Source of the DNA: Chloroflexota bacterium
GTDB taxonomy: Bacteria > Chloroflexota > FW602-bin22 > JACPRP01
NCBI GenBank assembly: GCA_016210495.1
Contig: JACQUC010000072.1
Coordinates: 1 to 54,792, forward strand
Direction: 5' to 3'
DNA length: 54,792 nucleotides
The notes under the pieces were generated by a model. It worked only from the letters and a program-made list of their open reading frames with translations, was not told the origin of the DNA and did not search any database. Position 1 is the stretch's first letter. Each line of letters opens with the position of its first letter. A program made the translations under genes and the position numbers. Shown in pieces: positions 1 through 8,548 of the stretch.

Positions 1-148
1 AACCCCGGCCGGCAACTTGGTCTAGTCCCGCGTCTTGGCCTGATGACATAGCGACCTGGCAGCCCACAAATCAGCTTCGGCATAACGTAGGGCTAGAGTG
101 GCCTTGATCGCCAGCATGCCATTATGCACGGATCTCAGAACGTAATCG

Positions 149-177
149 TTGACGAACCTCAGGGCCTGATGTAGAAT
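149..177 (+). promoter_or_regulatory. Sigma70-type promoter of the binding-protein gene
   Basis: TTGACG at 149-154 and TAGAAT at 172-177 are separated by 17 bp. This predicts a start near 184 and a leader of about 108 nt to the gene at 292. Bases 1-148 show nothing I can identify. Confidence 0.5.
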
Positions 178-291
178 AGCCCTGATTAGCCCTATCCTCG
201 CGGGCTGCACCGGCGTCGTTGCCGTAGCACCGGAGACACCCGTTCGCTTTTCGTCGCGCCCACCGGCGCCAGAGACGGGGTGGCCCAATCT

Positions 292-1446
292 ATGAACGTG
301 AGAAGAGAACCCTACCTGCTGCTGGGCGCCGCTGTCGTCCTGCTTATTTCCCTGGCCGGTTGTGGTTTCGACGTCGTCAAGGCGCCTGAGCCAGCCTTGA
401 AGATCGGGCTCCTGGCGGGTCTGTCGGGCGCCACGGCCGAGATCGGGACGGAGGTACGCCGGGGTGCTGAGCTGGCCATCCGCGACCTGAACCGCCGCGG
501 TGGCGTCGACGGTCGCAGGCTGGAACTGGTGGTCGAGGACGACGAGGGCGATCCCGACAAAGGCTCCGAGCTGACGCGCAAGCTTGTGACCGAGGATAAG
601 GTGTTTGCCATCGTCGGCAGCACCGACCCTGGCGTTACGCTCGCGTCTATGGAGGTGGCGTGGGAATCACGAACCGTTCAGATGTCGCCAACCGACACGC
701 CTGATAAGCTGACGCAGGTCGGGAACCCCTATTTCTTCCGCCTGGGCACGAGGGACTCAGATATAGCCCGCCTGCTTACGAGGTATGCCGCCAGGAAGTA
801 TCAGAACATAGGCATCATCCACGACTCATCGACCTGGGGTAAGGATGGCATGAAGGCAGTCGCCAGGGAACTGAAGGCCGTGGGCAAGCCGGCGGTGTCG
901 GTGCAGTCTCATCCCCGCAGAGCACTTGACCTCAGCCTGCAGGTCGCAAAGAGCCAGAAGGCGGGCGCCGAGGCGGTGATAGTCTGGGCCACCGGGCGCG
1001 ACGCGGCGGCGATCGTCAAGCAGATGCGTCGCGCCGGGTTCACAGCAGCCGTGGTGGGCGGACCGGGCCTGGCTATGAAGTCGTTTCCAATTCTGGCCAG
1101 GGAATTGGCCGAGAGCGCGGTGTTGACCGACAGCCTGGACCCGGACAAGCCGGTGGCCAAGAGCTTCATCGAAATGTACGAGAGCACGTATAGTGAGCCG
1201 CTGAGCATAGACTGGGCACCGAAGGCGTACGACTCGGTAATGGTCCTGGTCGACGGGCTGAGACGTGCCGGTGGCTCCAGAAGCGGGCTCAGAGACGCAC
1301 TGGAGACGGTGTCTAACTACGAGGGCGTCTGTGGCCGGCGAAACGCCAGGATAGGCTTTGCTGCCGACAAGCACACAGGGCTAGGCATTGATGCCCTTTT
1401 GCTCAAGACGTGGCGCGACGGCGGCGCCGTCAAGATCAGGCCATAG
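292..1446 (+). CDS. ABC-type branched-chain amino acid binding lipoprotein (LivK-like)
   Basis: Extracytoplasmic solute-binding protein of the Peripla_BP_6 type (384 aa), expected to be lipid-anchored outside the cytoplasmic membrane and to bind an amino-acid-like or small amide ligand. The N-terminus has basic residues, a hydrophobic stretch and a lipobox LAGC ending at Cys24. The mature part opens with KIGLLAGLSG and continues with the alternating alpha/beta pattern of the two-lobed receptors. I chose ATG 292 over GTG 280 because it places the signal peptide normally. No permease or ATPase genes follow, so it is an orphan receptor here. The next gene begins 46 bp downstream, suggesting co-transcription. 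Family assignment is secure; the ligand is unknown. Confidence 0.85.
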   Translation: MNVRREPYLLLGAAVVLLISLAGCGFDVVKAPEPALKIGLLAGLSGATAEIGTEVRRGAELAIRDLNRRGGVDGRRLELVVEDDEGDPDKGSELTRKLVTEDKVFAIVGSTDPGVTLASMEVAWESRTVQMSPTDTPDKLTQVGNPYFFRLGTRDSDIARLLTRYAARKYQNIGIIHDSSTWGKDGMKAVARELKAVGKPAVSVQSHPRRALDLSLQVAKSQKAGAEAVIVWATGRDAAAIVKQMRRAGFTAAVVGGPGLAMKSFPILARELAESAVLTDSLDPDKPVAKSFIEMYESTYSEPLSIDWAPKAYDSVMVLVDGLRRAGGSRSGLRDALETVSNYEGVCGRRNARIGFAADKHTGLGIDALLLKTWRDGGAVKIRP

Positions 1447-1492
1447 CAGAACCAGCCCACACTTCGTAGACTCTCACCCAGGAGGAGAATCA

Positions 1493-1990
1493 TTGGCTAA
1501 GCTAGACAAATCAAGTATCGACGTAGAAACCAAGTGGCGCTACATGATCCCCGTATCTCACCAGTTCTACATCTATGCTCGACAGGTGGCGGGGGACCTT
1601 CTGGGAGAGGAGCGCGCGGACGACTTTGTTCAGCGCTTCTGGCAGAGGTCCGGGAGGGAAACCGGACGCCTGTACCTCACCAAAGCAAAGCTGAATCCTG
1701 ACGATCTCATCGGGCTGGCCAGGGCGATGGAACGCAGCAGCGCCATCATGGGCGAGGATACCGAGATAGTCGTCGAGAACGAAAAGGTTTTCTTCGTCCA
1801 CAACCACTGCCCCTGGCCAAACAGCTACGCCGATGCGGGCTTGCCCGAGAGCTGCCAGGGCGGCTGTGACGCCTGGTTTCGAGAGGCGTCTGCTGCAGTG
1901 TCCCCACGCATTCGTGTCAGGACCACCAAGTCCATCCCTTCTGGCGATGGAAGCTGTGTGCGCGAGCTGTGGATTGAGAAATCAGAGTAG
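1493..1990 (+). CDS. L-2-amino-thiazoline-4-carboxylate hydrolase-like protein
   Basis: Small soluble protein (165 aa) resembling the ATC hydrolase-like family. The visible support is a conserved cysteine pattern in the C-terminal half: Cys106 in CPWPNSYADAG, Cys121 and Cys125 in SCQGGC, and Cys155 after a GDG motif. TTG 1493 is chosen because the strong ribosome site GGAGGAG lies 5-6 bp upstream at 1481-1487; no ATG fits. It lies between the binding-protein gene and the PaaK-like ligase. Family members are mostly uncharacterised, so hydrolysis of a thiazoline or related cyclic amide is inference only. Confidence 0.6.
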   Translation: MAKLDKSSIDVETKWRYMIPVSHQFYIYARQVAGDLLGEERADDFVQRFWQRSGRETGRLYLTKAKLNPDDLIGLARAMERSSAIMGEDTEIVVENEKVFFVHNHCPWPNSYADAGLPESCQGGCDAWFREASAAVSPRIRVRTTKSIPSGDGSCVRELWIEKSE

Positions 1991-2005
1991 TCTGAGTCTG
2001 CTTGC

Positions 2006-2035
2006 TTGACACAGCCTCGTTGCGAACGCTATACT
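2006..2035 (+). promoter_or_regulatory. Promoter upstream of the PaaK-like ligase
   Basis: TTGACA at 2006-2011 and TATACT at 2030-2035 with 18 bp between them. The predicted leader is about 220 nt. It contains a short CCGCC/GGCGG hairpin just after the promoter but no riboswitch I recognise. Confidence 0.6.
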
Positions 2036-2264
2036 ACTGGCGCGCTGCACATACCGCCGCTTCCACGTGGCGGGTAATGAGCAGTTTCATCAGCAAGAGC
2101 GCCGCGCTAGAGCCGGCTTTCCTAATAGCCATACCCGACCCCAACAAACCATTGGCCGAGAGCCGCCAGGCAGTACGCAGGGCTTGTCGGTCGGGTTTAC
2201 GCGGGCCTGAGAGCGTGCCAGGACTGGGATGGGCAGGGCTGATCGGAGGGAGGAACCGACGTAC

Positions 2265-3605
2265 ATGGCACAAAAGAGACCTGTGGGCTACTGGAATCCC
2301 AAAACCGAACTGATGCCACGGGAGCAACTGCGTGAGCTTCAGTTGCGCAAGCTGAAGGCTACGGTGCAGTGGGCCTACGACCATTCGAGGCTGTGGAGAC
2401 GTAAGTTCGATCGCGTCGGACACGAACCTGGCGAAATCCGGACGCTTGACGACATTCAACTGATCCCCTTTCTGACTAAGGAAGAGTTCCTCCAGGCGCA
2501 GACCAGCGCGCCACTATTCGGCGATACTCTGGCCGCGCCGGTGGCTCTCGCGCTGCGCTACCATCAGACGCCCGGAACATCCGGACGCACCTATCTGCGA
2601 GCCCTTGACAGTCGCAAGGATTGGGAGTGGCAGGCAGAGATGTGGGCCTATGGATTGTATGCCTTCGGCGTTCGCTCTACGGACGTGTTCTACCTTCCCT
2701 TCGGCTACAACGTGTTCATCGCCTTCTGGGGCGTCCACTACGGCGCCGAGAAGATCGGCGCACTAACCATTCCTGGCGGGGCGCAGCCCAGCGAAATCCG
2801 CCTCAAGCAGATCAAGGAACTGGGCGCAACCGTAGTGGCGACTACGCCGACGTACGCCCTGCGGCTAGCGCAGATGGCCGAGGACATGGGTATGGACCTG
2901 GCAAACGACACCAAGGTAGACCTGCTCATCCTGGCGGCTGAACCAGGCGCCAACATTCCCGCCACCAAACGAGCTATCGAAGAGGCCTGGGGCGCCAAGG
3001 TAGGTGATTTCGTCGGCATGACGGAGGCCGGCGCTACCGTGGCCTTCGAGTGCAGCGAGCAGTGCGGCGGTGTCCACATTACCGAGGATCACTTCTATGA
3101 GGAAGTAATCGATCCGCGCACCCTCAAGCCCGTGGGCTACGGTCAGCGTGGCGAAAGAGTTATGACTTCGTTCGGGAGAGGCATTATGCCGGTGCTCAGG
3201 TACCGCACCGGCGACCTTGTGGAGAAAGTCGAAAGCAATTTCTGCGCGTGCGGTCGAACCTTCGATCTGTACAAGGGCGGCGTGCTTGGCCGAACCGACG
3301 ATATGAAGCTTATTCGTGGCACAAACGTCTACCCCGGCGCCGTCGAGAACATTATCAGGGAATACAAGGAAATAAGCGAGTTCCAAATTGTCCTTACTCG
3401 GGAAGGATACTCCGACGAGATCACCGTGCAGATCGAGCCACGAGCGGACGTGTCCGACGAGCGCCTGAACCACCTTGCGTACGACGTAAGCGCGGATCTG
3501 GCCGAGGCCCACGAGGGCTTGCGCTTCAACGTGGTAATCACAGAACCCGGCACTCTGCCCAAGTTCGAGCTAACCTCCAACAGGCTGCAGGACCTCCGTA
3601 TGTGA
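2265..3605 (+). CDS. Phenylacetate-CoA ligase family AMP-binding protein (PaaK-like)
   Basis: Adenylate-forming enzyme (446 aa) expected to activate a carboxylic acid with ATP and transfer it to CoA. Visible motifs are the phosphate-binding loop variant TPGTSGR (residues 102-108), the GMTEAG motif (251-256), YRTGD (313-317) and a late lysine in GTLPKFELTSNR that fits the catalytic Lys. Four cysteines (263, 267, 327, 329) flank the hinge and may bind zinc, as in PaaK relatives. ATG 2265 follows a GGAGGGAGG ribosome site. An MFS carrier follows 85 bp later. The substrate cannot be told from sequence; an aromatic or small organic acid is plausible. Confidence 0.82.
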   Translation: MAQKRPVGYWNPKTELMPREQLRELQLRKLKATVQWAYDHSRLWRRKFDRVGHEPGEIRTLDDIQLIPFLTKEEFLQAQTSAPLFGDTLAAPVALALRYHQTPGTSGRTYLRALDSRKDWEWQAEMWAYGLYAFGVRSTDVFYLPFGYNVFIAFWGVHYGAEKIGALTIPGGAQPSEIRLKQIKELGATVVATTPTYALRLAQMAEDMGMDLANDTKVDLLILAAEPGANIPATKRAIEEAWGAKVGDFVGMTEAGATVAFECSEQCGGVHITEDHFYEEVIDPRTLKPVGYGQRGERVMTSFGRGIMPVLRYRTGDLVEKVESNFCACGRTFDLYKGGVLGRTDDMKLIRGTNVYPGAVENIIREYKEISEFQIVLTREGYSDEITVQIEPRADVSDERLNHLAYDVSADLAEAHEGLRFNVVITEPGTLPKFELTSNRLQDLRM

Positions 3606-3690
3606 GCGGATAGAATCCCCCTGAGTGCAGCCTTGGGGATCACCCGTCGGGGCGATTCCCGGCGATTCTGACTCGCAGGATGATCGACAA

Positions 3691-4950
3691 ATGAAGAGCT
3701 GGAAACCGTACCACACGGTCTGGCTGGTCCTCGGGTTGACCTGGGTCACTAACTACCTGGTGCGCGTCGGACTATCGCCCGCACTGGTGCCCATCAAGGA
3801 AGAATTCGGGCTCTCCCACAGCGAGGCTGGCCTTCTGGCGACGGCGTTCTTCTATTCGTACACGGCCATGCAGATTCCCGCCGGATTCATCGGCGACCGC
3901 ATCGGCCGCAAGATCGTCATCCTGATAAGCTGCCTTGGCTGGGCGGCGAGCTCGCTCCTCCTGGGGTTTGCCTCGTCCGTCAAGGAGCTTTTTGCCCTGC
4001 GCCTTTCAATGGGTGCAGCCGAAGGGTCCCTCTTCGGAAACGACCGGCCGGTGATTAGCGCGTACACCCCCAAAGACAAAATGGGCATGGGCCAGGGCCT
4101 TTCCTTCACCGGCCTGGGCACAGGTATGGGCTTTGGCATCCTACTGGCAGGGTTCATCGCCGAAAGGATGGGCTGGCGCTGGATATTCATTATCTTCTCC
4201 ATCGCGGCATTCTTCGCGGCCTTTTTGGTATGGCGCGTAATCAAAGAGCCACCACGACTCGATGCAGAGCGTACGCCAGTTAGCCTGTCTTCGCTCCTCA
4301 CCAACCGCGATATGTGGTGCCTGTATGTCGGAGGCATCTCCTCCGTGTACTGTCTATGGGTGCTCGGCACCTGGGCGCCGACCATTATCGTCGAGACCAC
4401 CAATACCGAATTGGGCCTGTCTTCTGTGTACTCTTCCGTGCTTGGCTTCGCCGCCATTCCGGGACTGTTCATCATGGGTGCCCTCAGCGATGTTATGGTG
4501 AGAAAAGGCCTTGGACGGAAGACCCTGGGCGGCTTGGGCTTCCTGGGCCAGGCCATCACCATCGCTTTTCTGGGCTTCGCCATTCAGGAGAGGTACGAAC
4601 TGTGGATCTTGACAGTCACCATCTTCGCGGCCGGCTTCTTCACGTGGGGAGCTTGGGGCCCGATATACGCCCTATATGCCGACCTCGTTCCGCTCCAGAT
4701 CCTAGGCACCGCCTACGGCATAGGCAACTTCGTCAACTTCTTTGGCTCGTTGATCGCGCCCTGGGCCTCCGGCGCCATCCGAGACTACACCGGATCCTTC
4801 GCCTGGGCCTGCTATGTCGCGGCCATCTTCACCGCCGCCTTCTCACTCGTGATCTTCGCCATCTCCCCTGCGTTTCGGCTGGGCCCCGAGATCCGTATTC
4901 TCGATCGCCAGGCGGCGAAAGCCCTCAAGCTGTCTTCGGACATCTCGTAG
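3691..4950 (+). CDS. MFS transporter (anion:cation symporter-like)
   Basis: Twelve-helix major facilitator carrier (419 aa) in the cytoplasmic membrane. The loop 2-3 signature GDRIGRK is visible near residue 70, followed by paired hydrophobic segments, a central cytoplasmic loop and a second six-helix half. The overall look matches the organic-acid/sugar-phosphate (ACS) branch. ATG 3691 follows GCAGGA. Its position behind the PaaK-like ligase suggests import of a carboxylic acid that the ligase then activates (inference). The stop codon lies inside the first copy of a GTAGGGGC-type hairpin repeat. Confidence 0.82.
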   Translation: MKSWKPYHTVWLVLGLTWVTNYLVRVGLSPALVPIKEEFGLSHSEAGLLATAFFYSYTAMQIPAGFIGDRIGRKIVILISCLGWAASSLLLGFASSVKELFALRLSMGAAEGSLFGNDRPVISAYTPKDKMGMGQGLSFTGLGTGMGFGILLAGFIAERMGWRWIFIIFSIAAFFAAFLVWRVIKEPPRLDAERTPVSLSSLLTNRDMWCLYVGGISSVYCLWVLGTWAPTIIVETTNTELGLSSVYSSVLGFAAIPGLFIMGALSDVMVRKGLGRKTLGGLGFLGQAITIAFLGFAIQERYELWILTVTIFAAGFFTWGAWGPIYALYADLVPLQILGTAYGIGNFVNFFGSLIAPWASGAIRDYTGSFAWACYVAAIFTAAFSLVIFAISPAFRLGPEIRILDRQAAKALKLSSDIS

Positions 4951-5107
4951 GGCGAGGTCTCCTCGCCCTGGTTTCGTGTAACGTTGCCCATTCGTGGGGC
5001 GAGGTCTCCTCTCCCTGGGCCGGGGCAGGGGGACAACCGTAGGGGCGTCCCGAAACGGGATCCCGATTCCATCGGGAGACGGCTCTGTCCGCCCTGGGGA
5101 GGCGGGG
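4947..5107. repeat. Cluster of three GTAGGGGC-family palindromic repeats
   Basis: Three copies lie between the MFS gene and comEC. Copy one (4947-4968) is a perfect GGGCGAGG/CCTCGCCC hairpin with a TCT loop and supplies the MFS stop codon. Copy two (4997-5015) repeats it with one change. Copy three (5039-about 5107) is a longer variant, closely matched by the copy at 15011, with an internal CGGGATCCCG palindrome. Confidence 0.8.
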
Positions 5108-5167
5108 CGGCCTGCCTGGCAGACGACAAGGCCTACCAGGCACTAAAGCATCGGGGAGAAGGTCACC

Positions 5168-7492
5168 TTGACGGCCATCGTGCTCGGCTCTGCCTGGCTC
5201 ATCGGCATCTACCTCGGGTCCCTCGTCAGCCTGACACCGGAGGCATCTGTCATCTCTGGCAGCATGGCAGGCCTGGTAGCCATCCTTGTCCGGCGCGAGC
5301 CCGCCTTGCGTCTTGGCTTGTTTTGTGTAGCCGCCCTTCTCATAGGCAGCGTCCGCTATCAACTGGCGATCCCTACCGTCGACGATGCGGCTCTGCAGTA
5401 TTACAATGGCCAGGGCACGGTGCAAGTGCGAGGAGTGGTTAACTCGGACCCCGAGCTTCGCGACAAGCGGCTGAGTGTCGTCGTCGAAGCCGAACAAGCC
5501 AGCATCGACGGACAATGGCGGGATCTCAAGGGCAGCATGTTGGTCTACCTCCCCAGGCTCTCACATCTTGCCTACGGCGACACACTCGAGCTGACAGGTA
5601 GGCTGGAATCCCCTCCGGTCTTTGACGATTTCGACTACCGCGGTTACTTGGCCCGCCAGGGTATCCACTCGACGATGGCGTATCCCAGGGTACGGGTTCT
5701 GGGGAACCAGGGGGTTGCGCCACTTAGCTGGATATACGCCTTCCGAAAACGGCTGTCACAGGCTCTCGACACTGCCTTGACCGAGCCCCAGGCATCGCTG
5801 GCCAAGGGTATCTTGCTTGGCATCCGCACCTCGATGCCTCAGCCCCTGCTCGATGCTTTTTCGCGCACCAACACCACACACATTCTGGCCATCTCTGGCT
5901 GGAACATCTCGCTTGTGGTCAGCTTTCTGTGCCTCGTCGGCGGGAAGCTGCTCGGCCGGCGGCAAATGCTTGCCTTCGCCGTCGGCGGCATACTTCTGTA
6001 CACCACACTGATAGGCCCGCAGCCCTCGGTTGTTCGCGCGGCCATTATGGGGACGCTCCTGGTAGCAGCCTCCTACCTGGGGCGACCAAGCGATGCCATC
6101 GCCTGGCTGGCCATCGCGGCCACCGGAATGACGGCGCTCAATCCGTTGCTTCTGTGGGATGTAGGCTTTCAGCTATCCTTTGTCGCCACGGCAGGCCTGG
6201 CACTGCTGGCACCCACCTTCCAATCGCGCCTTTCGTTTCTGCCGACCTGGCTCAACGAGAGTCTTTCCGCCACATTTGCCGCCCAGCTTGCCACGGTGCC
6301 GGTGCTGGCTTCCACCTTTGGGCAGTTCTCGCCGGTAACCTTCGTGGCCAATCTCCTCGTAATGCCCGCCATGCTGCCCATTATGCTCTTGTCGGCGCTG
6401 GCCTCCGTCGTCGGTCTCATCTGGACACCGCTCGGGTACCTCCCCGCCTCGCTCGACTGGCTTTTCTTGTCCTATATGATCGGCGTGGTCGAGTACACGG
6501 CGTCGCTCCCCCTCGCCTCGATAGCCATAGCCGGCTTCTCATTCGTTCTGTTCGTCCCCTACTACGCGGCGCTGGCATTTCTATTCTTAGCTCTCCGTCC
6601 GCTTCCCATTTCCGCCCCTCGGCCGCAAAACCTGACCCGGGCTGTGCCGTTTGGGCGTGTGATTCTTGTGCTTGCCTTGCTGGTGGCGCTGGCCTGGGCC
6701 ACGGTTTTCACGATGCCCAGGGACGAATTGCGTATCAGCTTCATCGACGTGGACCAGGGCGACGCCATTTTGATCGAGACTCCATCAAGGCAGAGGATAC
6801 TTGTGGACGGGGGCCCGGGCGCGTCTGCCGTGATGAGTTACGTCGGCAGAAGGGTTCCCTACTGGGATCGCTCCATCGACCTGGTAGCGCTAACGCACGC
6901 CAACGAAGATCACCTGGCGGGGCTGGTCGAGGTGCTGGAGCGAATGGAGGTAAGGCAGGTCCTGGAGCCAGGCCTACCCAGCAACTCGCTCACTTATCGC
7001 AGATGGCTCGAGCTCATCAGAGTGAAAAACATAAGGACGACTAAGGCTAGGGCGGGCCAGGAGGTCGACCTCGGCCAGGGCATCAAGCTACAGGTCTTAC
7101 ACCCTTCGCCCCAAACCGTTCGCGATATCGAGACTGACTTGAACGCTAACTCTGTTGTCCTGCGGCTGGTTGCCGGTGCTACTTCGCTGTTGCTGACTGG
7201 AGATGCCAACGAGACGGCACAGCGAGAGCTCCTGGGGTCAGGCCAGGAGCTCGCCAGCACAATCCTCAAGGTGCCGCACCACGGCAGCAGGGACGGCCTC
7301 ATCGACAGCTTCCTCACCGCCGTCGACCCCCGCGCGGCCGTCATCTCGGTCGGCAAGAACAACACCTTCCGCCACCCCGCCCCCGAAACGCTGGCCAAGC
7401 TCAAAGACGTGCGCGTCTACAGAACGGACGAAAACGGGTCAGTAGAGGTCACAGTTCGGAGCGAAGGTTACACAGTGGAAACGGAAAGGTAG
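5168..7492 (+). CDS. comEC: DNA internalisation competence protein ComEC/Rec2
   Basis: Polytopic membrane channel protein for single-stranded DNA uptake in natural transformation (774 aa, normal family length). An N-terminal membrane segment and OB-like region (about 1-190) are followed by the Competence domain with the hallmark THILAISGWNISLV near residue 240 and many membrane helices to about 510. The C-terminus (about 520-774) is a metallo-beta-lactamase-like domain with DVDQGDAILIE, LTHANEDHLAGL, LLTGDAN and KVPHHGSRDG. The TTG start at 5168 is preceded by GGAGAAGG at good spacing. comEA and other competence genes are not adjacent. Confidence 0.93.
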   Translation: MTAIVLGSAWLIGIYLGSLVSLTPEASVISGSMAGLVAILVRREPALRLGLFCVAALLIGSVRYQLAIPTVDDAALQYYNGQGTVQVRGVVNSDPELRDKRLSVVVEAEQASIDGQWRDLKGSMLVYLPRLSHLAYGDTLELTGRLESPPVFDDFDYRGYLARQGIHSTMAYPRVRVLGNQGVAPLSWIYAFRKRLSQALDTALTEPQASLAKGILLGIRTSMPQPLLDAFSRTNTTHILAISGWNISLVVSFLCLVGGKLLGRRQMLAFAVGGILLYTTLIGPQPSVVRAAIMGTLLVAASYLGRPSDAIAWLAIAATGMTALNPLLLWDVGFQLSFVATAGLALLAPTFQSRLSFLPTWLNESLSATFAAQLATVPVLASTFGQFSPVTFVANLLVMPAMLPIMLLSALASVVGLIWTPLGYLPASLDWLFLSYMIGVVEYTASLPLASIAIAGFSFVLFVPYYAALAFLFLALRPLPISAPRPQNLTRAVPFGRVILVLALLVALAWATVFTMPRDELRISFIDVDQGDAILIETPSRQRILVDGGPGASAVMSYVGRRVPYWDRSIDLVALTHANEDHLAGLVEVLERMEVRQVLEPGLPSNSLTYRRWLELIRVKNIRTTKARAGQEVDLGQGIKLQVLHPSPQTVRDIETDLNANSVVLRLVAGATSLLLTGDANETAQRELLGSGQELASTILKVPHHGSRDGLIDSFLTAVDPRAAVISVGKNNTFRHPAPETLAKLKDVRVYRTDENGSVEVTVRSEGYTVETER

Positions 7493-7603
7493 GCATCCTT
7501 TTCTGCACGCCTCATTGCGATTCACATCGGGCCGTACCCGAGCAAGGAGACCACCCATTGGGGCACTGGTCCCTCCCGGTACTGTACGAACTACTGCACA
7601 AAC

Positions 7604-7630
7604 GTAGGGGCGGACCTCCGCTGTCCGCCC
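7604..7630 (+). repeat. GTAGGGGC-family repeat
   Basis: Hairpin copy in the 320-bp space between comEC and the restriction-modification island; GGCGGAC and GTCCGCC form the stem. Confidence 0.7.
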
Positions 7631-7692
7631 TGGGAAGGGGTCGGGTCAGGCATTTCTGCGATCTGGCGTACACTATCTCCCTCCCACTACGG

Positions 7693-7720
7693 TTGAAATA
7701 TCTTCCTTTTTGTGTATAAT
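7693..7720 (+). promoter_or_regulatory. Promoter of the XRE regulator/methyltransferase operon
   Basis: TTGAAA at 7693-7698 and a consensus TATAAT at 7715-7720, 16 bp apart. The start would be near 7727, giving an 86-nt leader to the regulator gene. Confidence 0.6.
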
Positions 7721-7812
7721 TGTGGGAGACGGCAGGGCACTTGCCAACACTTACAGGATACATTTTTCCTGCTACGGGACAACGCATAGCTCACGGAGAA
7801 AAACGGAGGCAT

Positions 7813-8196
7813 ATGAGGCCGGTAGAATATGTCGCGAAGCAGATCCGCGAGTGTCGAGACGCCTATGCCGGGGGAAAAGGTATGTCTCAGGAGGCACTTG
7901 CTGGAAAGTTAGGGGTGGCCGCAAACACCATCTCGCGATGGGAAACCGGCACCTACCAGCCAGACCTTGACGATCTTGAGAAACTTGCGACGTCTCTCGG
8001 CGTGTCGATCCTGGAGTTCTTTCCAAGAGAAGGGTACACGCCTGATGATCGGGTCGCAGCGCTATTGCGCACAGCTAAAGAACTGGACGATACCGATCTC
8101 GAAGAATTACGCAGGTATGCGGAGTTCCGACGCGCTCGCTATTATCTAGCCGAGGAGACAAAAACCAAGCCAGGGCGCAAGAGGAAGAAGGTATAG
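7813..8196 (+). CDS. XRE-family transcriptional regulator of the R-M locus
   Basis: Helix-turn-helix protein (127 aa). Residues about 21-75 form a Cro/CI-type domain: MSQEALAGKLGVAANTISRW is the recognition segment and YQPDLDDLEKLATSLGVSI completes it. The C-terminal tail is charged and ends in a lysine-rich stretch. ATG 7813 directly follows GGAGG (tight spacing), giving the compact protein. It is first in an operon with a small unknown protein (4 bp away) and a DNA methyltransferase, so it may act as a controller that sets methyltransferase or endonuclease expression. That role is inferred from position; it is longer than classical C proteins. Confidence 0.75.
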   Translation: MRPVEYVAKQIRECRDAYAGGKGMSQEALAGKLGVAANTISRWETGTYQPDLDDLEKLATSLGVSILEFFPREGYTPDDRVAALLRTAKELDDTDLEELRRYAEFRRARYYLAEETKTKPGRKRKKV

Positions 8197-8199
8197 GAA

Positions 8200-8526
8200 T
8201 TGTCCAATCGAGAATTCCGACAATCGTTTCCCGCCGCGGAACTGAGTCTGGAGCGTGCAACAGAAAACGTTCCGGACGACGGGCGTTTCCACCTCATTGT
8301 CAACGGCGTGGTCGTCAAGAGCTTCCGCTTCGAGAAAGCAGCTCAAACGGAGTACCAAGCGCTTCGCAAGGCATACTTACACGAGCACCCGATTAAGCCG
8401 TCCAAGGTGGATATCAGCGACGTTATCCGCGAAGACCACAACCGTATGTCCAACAAGCAATTGATCTGGGGTCCAGAGGATTTTGAGCGGCTCGAGCGAA
8501 TGACAAAGCCTCGCCGCCGGCGCTGA
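8200..8526 (+). CDS. Hypothetical protein in the R-M operon
   Basis: Protein of 108 aa starting at TTG 8200, 3 bp after the regulator stop, so probably translationally coupled. It is acidic in the first half and ends in a short basic run KPRRRR. No signal peptide or membrane segment is visible, and I recognise no domain. Being sandwiched between the regulator and the methyltransferase suggests a role in the same system, but no function can be assigned. Confidence 0.6.
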   Translation: MSNREFRQSFPAAELSLERATENVPDDGRFHLIVNGVVVKSFRFEKAAQTEYQALRKAYLHEHPIKPSKVDISDVIREDHNRMSNKQLIWGPEDFERLERMTKPRRRR

Positions 8527-8548
8527 TTCGGTGATTCCGGAGGCCAAG

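Noticed and set aside
22..288. 88-aa minus-strand open frame before the first gene
   Set aside because: It crosses the predicted promoter at 149-177, has no ribosome site and no recognisable domain.
826..1374. Long minus-strand open frame opposite the binding-protein gene
   Set aside because: Antisense shadow caused by high GC third positions of the real gene; low-complexity composition and no motif.
2041..2264. Riboswitch in the long leader of the PaaK-like gene
   Set aside because: Only a short 5-bp hairpin is visible; no conserved aptamer core could be recognised.
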